A stretch of DNA of 36,921 bases from Polyangiaceae bacterium (GTDB lineage: Bacteria > Myxococcota_A > Polyangia > Polyangiales > Polyangiaceae): positions 1 through 36,921 of the forward strand of contig JADLAB010000285.1 in assembly GCA_020848455.1 (NCBI GenBank), given 5' to 3'. The notes under the pieces were generated by a model. The model had not been told where the DNA came from. It ran no database searches and saw nothing but the letters and a program-made list of their open reading frames with translations. A program made the position numbers and the translations under genes. Positions 32,774-36,921 of this stretch are shown here, in pieces; positions within the stretch are counted from its first letter, which is position 1, and each line of letters begins with the position of its first letter.

Positions 32774-33865
32774 ATGCACCGGGAGATCGGCAGGCACTGG
32801 GGTGAGCGGCTCGGCGGCCTCGTGGTCGCCGGCGGGCTCGGAATCGGGCTCGGGCTCGGAATCGGGCTCGGGGCCTGCGCAGAGCGGCCGAGCGAGCCGG
32901 AGCGAACGGGCGCCGCCGCCGCCGCGGAGCGTGCGGCCGCGCGGCCGAGCGACGGGCGCGTGCTCCTCGCCTGGGGGTCGGGCTCGGGCGCGCTCGGCTA
33001 CCGGGCGCCCGGCTTCGAGCGCGTCGCGGAGGGTCCGAGCGCGCTCGCGCTCGCACCCGACGGCTCGGTGCTCCTGCTCGACCGGCTCGCCGGTCGCATC
33101 GCGCGGGTCGGCGCGGGCGGCGCGCTCGAGACCTTCGCGTCCGTGCCCGAGGACGCCGAGGACGTGGCCGTCGGACCGGACGGCGCCGTGCTCGCGTGGA
33201 GCCCGCTTCGCGCGCAGGCCTGGCTCTTCGAGCCCGGCGGCGCGGCGGCGGGCGAGCTCGCGCTCTCGCGCAGCCTGCGCGAGGTGGTCGGCCTCGAGCT
33301 CGGCACGTCGCGTCGCGTGGCGGCGCGCACGGCCTACCAGGAGCTCGTCGACCTCGGCAGCCCCGCGGCGCCGACCCCGCTCGAGGTCGGCCTCGCGGGC
33401 AAGCGCGAGGGAGCCTTCGTCGACGACGCGGGCCGCGGCCTCGCGGCGCGCGTATCCGGCGGCACGGCCGAGCTCTGGGTCGTGCGCCAGGCCGGCCCGG
33501 CCGCCACGGGCGCAGCCTCGAGCCAAGGTCGCCGGGCCGAGCCCGTGGCCCGCCACGCGATCCCGGGCGCGGTGGACGCGGCGCGCGTCGTGGGGCGCTC
33601 GGGCGACGTCGCCTGCCTGCGCCTCGAGCGGGTCGTCGCCGAGCCGGCGGTCGCGGTGACGCGCCGGGCCGTGTGCCTCGACGTCGGCGACGGCACGCTC
33701 GTGCTCGACGTCGCGCTGCCGCCGCCGGGCACCTACCTGCCGCGGCGCGAGCTCGCGGTCGGCCCGAGTGGGCTCGTCCACGCGCGACCCACGGCGGACG
33801 GGCTCGAGCTCGTGCGCCACGCCCTGCCCGCCGCCGCCCTCGCCCACGCGGAGGTGTCGCCGTGA
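32774..33865 (+). CDS. Hypothetical lipoprotein, propeller-like
   Basis: This 363-residue exported protein has a signal peptide whose hydrophobic core is built from a repeated GLGIGL unit and ends in lipobox LGAC (C34). The mature part has repeated beta-rich segments (ALALAPDGSVLLLDRLAG, DVAVGPDGAVLAWSPLRA, ELAVGPSGLVHARPTADG) typical of beta-propellers. No catalytic motif is seen. ATG 32774 is chosen because AGGAG is 8 nt upstream. Two GTG codons just before it are poorly placed. Its TGA overlaps the GTG of the next gene (GTGA), so the two are translationally coupled and may act together. Confidence 0.85.
   Translation: MHREIGRHWGERLGGLVVAGGLGIGLGLGIGLGACAERPSEPERTGAAAAAERAAARPSDGRVLLAWGSGSGALGYRAPGFERVAEGPSALALAPDGSVLLLDRLAGRIARVGAGGALETFASVPEDAEDVAVGPDGAVLAWSPLRAQAWLFEPGGAAAGELALSRSLREVVGLELGTSRRVAARTAYQELVDLGSPAAPTPLEVGLAGKREGAFVDDAGRGLAARVSGGTAELWVVRQAGPAATGAASSQGRRAEPVARHAIPGAVDAARVVGRSGDVACLRLERVVAEPAVAVTRRAVCLDVGDGTLVLDVALPPPGTYLPRRELAVGPSGLVHARPTADGLELVRHALPAAALAHAEVSP
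32834..32869 (+). repeat. Perfect 2 x 18-bp tandem repeat inside a signal peptide
   Basis: The unit GGGCTCGGAATCGGGCTC occurs twice without a mismatch (32834-32851 and 32852-32869). It encodes the hydrophobic GLGIGL core of the lipoprotein signal peptide. Gain or loss of one unit keeps the reading frame and changes the core by six residues. Confidence 0.85.
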
Positions 33866-35421
33866 GCCGCCCGTCGCCCCGCATGCGCTCGACCGGGCTC
33901 GTGGGCGCGCTCGCCGCGCTCGCCGCGCTCGCCGTGGCCTCTCCTGCCGGCGCCATCACGCGCGAGGAGATCATCAGCCGCGCCAAGGCCTACGCCTACC
34001 ACCCGTGGCGCTGCAGCGCCGCGAACCTCACGGCGTCGTGCAACGCCGCGTACCACAGCGTCTACCAGCCCGGCGACTACCTCGGCCTGCCCTACGACTG
34101 GGGCGGCTACATGACGCTCTTCGAGTTCGACCAGGAGATCGCCGGGGGCTACGGAGCGGGCTCCTACCCGGACGACGGCGTGCTCTCGTGCACCGCCGGC
34201 GTCGACTGCTCGGGCTTCGTGAGCAAGGCCTGGGCGAGCGGGCACTTCTCGACCTCGACCGTCGATCAGGGCTCGAGCGTCGTCGCGCTCGCCGACATGC
34301 TGCCGGGCGACATCTTCAACGACGCCGGCTACCACATGGCGCTCTACAGCCACACGCTCGGCAACGGCGAGCCGGCGCTCTACGAGTCGGTCTTCTACAA
34401 CGTCCACTTCAGCCTCCCGGGCTGGTCGTGGGTCGACGGCTACACGCCCCGGCGCTACTCGGGCACGACGGGCACCAGCGTCGGGGACCCGCTCGGCACG
34501 CCGACGCATCCGATCCCGGTCGGGAGCCTGCCCTTCGTCGACGCGCGCGACACGACGAGCTCGCCGAGCGATCTGCTCGACGGCTGCGGCGCGGCGCCGG
34601 GCAAGAGCGAGACCGGCCGCGAGTACGTCTACGCCGTCGACGTCACACAGCCCGGCACGCTCCACGTGTCGGTGCAGGACGACGTGGGCGTCGACATCGA
34701 CGTCCACGTCTACACGTCGATGAACACGAACGACTGCATCGCGCGCGCCGACATCGCGCTCGATCAGGCGGTCGACTGCGGCACCTATTACGTCGTCGCG
34801 GACACCTTCAAGGGCGCGGCGGAGTACCCCGGTCCGTTCACGCTCACGGTCACCTTCACGCCGTCGGGCCAGGCCTGCGGCTCGGGGCCGCCCGGCTACG
34901 ACTTCGAGGGCGGGCTCGGCTCGCCGTGCGCCTATCCCGGACACGACGCCTTGCCGTTCTGCAACCCGAACCTCGACGCCACGACGTGCGTCTACACGTC
35001 GAGCTCGAGCTTCTGCAGCAAGGCCTGCACCGGTGCGGGCGACTGCACGTCCTTCGCGGGTGGCTGCTGCGAGGACCTCGGCAACCAGGAGTTCTACTGC
35101 CTCGAGGCCTCGCTCTGCTCCGGCGGCGGCGGGGGCAACGGCGCGGGCGGAGCTTCACCGAGCACCGGGGGCGGGCCGCCGGGACCCATCGGCGACGCCG
35201 GCAGCGGCACCGGGGGCGGCACCGCCGGCTCCGGCACCGGTGCGACGGGCGGCGCGGGCGTCGGCGCCGGGGCGCCCGGCACCCCCGCCGACCCCGGCGA
35301 GACCGAGTCCTCGTCGAGCTGTGCGCTCGGGGCGCGACCGCCCGCCTCGCGAGGTTGGCTCTGGGCGCTCGCCCTCGGGGCCGCCGCGGCGCTGCGTCGG
35401 CGGGCCGCGCGGCCCGGCTGA
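33862..35421 (+). CDS. Secreted NlpC/P60-type cysteine peptidase with PPC domain and MYXO-CTERM-like tail
   Basis: This 519-residue exported protein has a signal peptide ending PAGA (about residue 31) and an NlpC/P60-like papain fold at about 32-200, with catalytic Cys in VDCSGFVSKAW (C116) and His in GYHMALYSH (H158). A bacterial pre-peptidase C-terminal (PPC) beta domain follows at about 240-333, then a Cys-rich segment (about 338-420) and a Gly/Ser/Pro linker. The C-terminus has Cys (SSSSCALG), Trp, a hydrophobic helix and RRRAARPG, which resembles the MYXO-CTERM sorting tail of Myxococcota. It probably acts on cell wall or extracellular peptide and is surface-anchored. GTG 33862 overlaps the preceding stop; ATG 33883 is an alternative. 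Confidence 0.92.
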   Translation: MSRPSPRMRSTGLVGALAALAALAVASPAGAITREEIISRAKAYAYHPWRCSAANLTASCNAAYHSVYQPGDYLGLPYDWGGYMTLFEFDQEIAGGYGAGSYPDDGVLSCTAGVDCSGFVSKAWASGHFSTSTVDQGSSVVALADMLPGDIFNDAGYHMALYSHTLGNGEPALYESVFYNVHFSLPGWSWVDGYTPRRYSGTTGTSVGDPLGTPTHPIPVGSLPFVDARDTTSSPSDLLDGCGAAPGKSETGREYVYAVDVTQPGTLHVSVQDDVGVDIDVHVYTSMNTNDCIARADIALDQAVDCGTYYVVADTFKGAAEYPGPFTLTVTFTPSGQACGSGPPGYDFEGGLGSPCAYPGHDALPFCNPNLDATTCVYTSSSSFCSKACTGAGDCTSFAGGCCEDLGNQEFYCLEASLCSGGGGGNGAGGASPSTGGGPPGPIGDAGSGTGGGTAGSGTGATGGAGVGAGAPGTPADPGETESSSSCALGARPPASRGWLWALALGAAAALRRRAARPG

Positions 35422-35467
35422 CGCGCCCGGCGCGCTCGCGCGCCCACCGCGCGACGACGGGACGTAC

Positions 35468-35473
35468 TACGCT
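35468..35473 (+). promoter_or_regulatory. -10-like hexamer TACGCT, 6 nt before the quinone oxidoreductase
   Basis: TACGCT is followed by six bases and ATG 35480, with no Shine-Dalgarno sequence, giving the same leaderless layout as four other genes here. Confidence 0.5.
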
Positions 35474-35479
35474 CGCGCC

Positions 35480-36466
35480 ATGCGAGCCGTCGTCATCCGC
35501 GAGCCTGGTGGTCCCGAGGTCCTCACGGTCGCGGAGCGACCGTCGCCCGAGCTCTTTCCCGGCGCCATCCGCGTGGCCGTGCGCTACGCGGGCGTGAACC
35601 GCGCCGATCTGCTGCAGCGCGCGGGCCTGTACCCGGCGCCGGAGGGCGTCGTCCCCGACATCCCCGGCCTCGAGTACGCGGGCGCGGTCGCGGCGTGCGG
35701 CCCGGGCGCGACGCGCTTCGCGGTCGGCGACCGGGTCTACGGCATCGTCGCGGGCGGCGCCTACGCCGAGGAGGTCGTGGTGCACGAGCGCGAGGCGGCG
35801 CCCATCCCGCGCTCCCTCGGCGATCTCGACGCGGCCGCCGTGCCGGAGGCCTTCGTGACGGCCTACGACGCGCTCGTCGTGCGTGGGCGCCTCGCCCCGG
35901 GCGAGAAGCTCCTCGTCCACGCGGTCGGCAGCGGCGTCGGCACGGCGGCGGCGCAGATCGGCCGCGCGCTCGGCTGCTTCGTCGTCGGCACCTCGCGTAC
36001 GGCCGACAAGCTCGAGCGCGCGCGCACCCTCGGGCTCGACGCGCCCGTGCTCGCCGAGGACGGCCACTTCGCCGAGCGGGTGCAGGCCGCGACGGGCGGC
36101 GCCGGGGTCGACGTCGTGCTCGAGCTCGTCGGCGGCGCCTACCTCGCCGAGAGCGTCGTCGCGGCGGCGTCGCGCGCGCGCATCGTCGTCGTGGGCCTCA
36201 CCGGCGGGGCGCGCAGCGACCTCGAGCTGCGCACGGTGCTCCAGAAGCGCCTCGAGATCATCGGCACGGTGCTGCGTGGCCGCCCGATCGAGGAGAAGAT
36301 CGAGCTCGCGCGCCTGCTCTGGCGCAACCTCGGCCCGTGGCTCGAACGCGGCACGGTGCGGCCCGTCGTCGACCGCGTGTTCGGGCTCGCCGAGGCGGCC
36401 GCCGCGCACGCCTTCGTCGCGGCGAACGAGAGCTTCGGCAAGGTGGTGCTGCGGCTCGGCGACTGA
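35480..36466 (+). CDS. NAD(P)H:quinone oxidoreductase, PIG3 family (zinc-free MDR)
   Basis: This 328-residue cytoplasmic oxidoreductase reduces quinones or enones with NADPH. It begins MRAVVIREPGGPEVL and has GVNRADLLQRAGLYP (38-52), PGLEYAGAV (62-70) and GDRVYGIVAGGAYAE (83-97), all typical of the PIG3/TIGR02824 group. The Rossmann NADPH site is HAVGSGVGTAAAQIG (147-161). The catalytic zinc ligands of alcohol dehydrogenases are absent, as expected for this branch. Length matches the family. It converges with the right-edge gene, with 29 bp between stops. Confidence 0.95.
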   Translation: MRAVVIREPGGPEVLTVAERPSPELFPGAIRVAVRYAGVNRADLLQRAGLYPAPEGVVPDIPGLEYAGAVAACGPGATRFAVGDRVYGIVAGGAYAEEVVVHEREAAPIPRSLGDLDAAAVPEAFVTAYDALVVRGRLAPGEKLLVHAVGSGVGTAAAQIGRALGCFVVGTSRTADKLERARTLGLDAPVLAEDGHFAERVQAATGGAGVDVVLELVGGAYLAESVVAAASRARIVVVGLTGGARSDLELRTVLQKRLEIIGTVLRGRPIEEKIELARLLWRNLGPWLERGTVRPVVDRVFGLAEAAAAHAFVAANESFGKVVLRLGD

Positions 36467-36495
36467 GAGCGAGAGCACGACGGGGCGCGCCGCCG

Positions 36496-36921
36496 TCACT
36501 CCCAGACGAGCGGCGCGCTGCCGGCCGCCTCGCCGGCACCGAGCGCGAGCACGACGCGGCGCTCGCCCGAGGCGAGCACGGCGCGCGCCGAGACCCACAC
36601 GGTGTCGCCGCTCGCGCCGAGGGCGTAGAGCTCCCAGCCGCTCGCCGCCGCGCCCGCGACCTCCGTCGGTAGAGCCACCCTCTGCCAGCCCGCCTCCGCG
36701 GGCGTCTTCTTCCAGAGCTCGGCGCGGGTCGCGAGCCACAGCGTGCCGTCCGCGGTGCGCGCGAGCCCCTCGAGCGCGCCGGTGAGCGCGGGCAGCTCGA
36801 CGGCGCTCCAGCGATCGACGTCGAAGCGCCACACGCGCGCGCTCGAGCCCTCGTCGCTCGCGGCGCCCGCGACGTAGGCCTCGCTCGAGCTCACGACGAC
36901 AAGCGAACGATGGCGCGCGAG
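36496..36921 (-). CDS. Propeller-like hypothetical protein (N-terminus outside window)
   Basis: The frame is open to the right edge, so only the C-terminal 141 codons are seen. The sequence has propeller-like segments (RVWRFDVDRWSAVELPAL, GLARTADGTLWLATRAELWKK, GDTVWVSARAVLASGERRVVLALG) with DGTLW-type turns. No catalytic motif is visible. The start shown by the first GTG at 36894 is unlikely to be real because the frame continues upstream with coding-like sequence. Confidence 0.72.
   Translation of the reverse strand, partial: LARHRSLVVVSSSEAYVAGAASDEGSSARVWRFDVDRWSAVELPALTGALEGLARTADGTLWLATRAELWKKTPAEAGWQRVALPTEVAGAAASGWELYALGASGDTVWVSARAVLASGERRVVLALGAGEAAGSAPLVWE

Overview
The window is GC-rich bacterial chromosome with densely packed genes. 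It most likely comes from a myxobacterium (Myxococcota, Polyangia/Sorangium-like). The evidence is: a serine/threonine kinase fused to an ATPase and TPR array with an HRDVSPQN catalytic loop; many lipoproteins with long Gly/Ala/Pro/Ser linkers; a secreted cysteine peptidase ending in a MYXO-CTERM-like tail; and Cys-rich repeat lipoproteins. No mobile element, CRISPR array, tRNA or rRNA was found. The window cuts a methyltransferase at its left edge and a propeller-like protein at its right edge.

Region 1 (1-5.8 kb): a leftward row of cysK, an MGAT/PlsC-like acyltransferase and a methyltransferase. cysK is divergent from an XRE-cupin regulator, and the shared intergenic region holds a near-consensus promoter covered by repeated GTTC-type operator-like sites. 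Next come a DEAD-box RNA helicase with a DbpA domain and an Arg/Pro-rich repeat tail, and a convergent zinc-ribbon protein.

Region 2 (5.8-13.8 kb): a secreted M23-type lipoprotein with three Cys-rich repeats, a propeller-like lipoprotein, a RelA-type (p)ppGpp synthetase with a decayed hydrolase domain, a soluble four-PAS histidine kinase, and the RNase P RNA gene (rnpB) with a clear intrinsic terminator.

Region 3 (13.8-19.8 kb): a lipoprotein whose C-terminal half resembles copper type II monooxygenases, a long leader followed by two tandem small heat-shock proteins, an M1-like metallopeptidase lipoprotein, a small unknown protein and a steroid-reductase-like (DUF1295) membrane protein.

Region 4 (19.8-24.7 kb): a ThDP enzyme plus NAD-dependent epimerase operon, divergent from a TetR regulator across two palindromic operators; then a short PQQ-propeller protein and a two-TM protein.

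Region 5 (24.8-36.9 kb): a gluzincin-like lipoprotein, the 1598-residue kinase/cyclase-like/AAA/TPR protein, an outer-membrane barrel, a lipoprotein overlapped by an NlpC/P60-type cysteine peptidase, a PIG3-like quinone oxidoreductase, and the truncated right-edge gene.

The genes are mostly independent transcription units, not one pathway. The most interesting cross-cutting signal is a -10-like hexamer (TANNNT) exactly 6 nt before the start codon of five unrelated genes, which suggests widespread leaderless transcription. No single undescribed multi-gene system could be demonstrated. The best candidates for new biology are the leaderless signature, the cysK operator array, the decayed-cyclase kinase and the monooxygenase-like lipoprotein.
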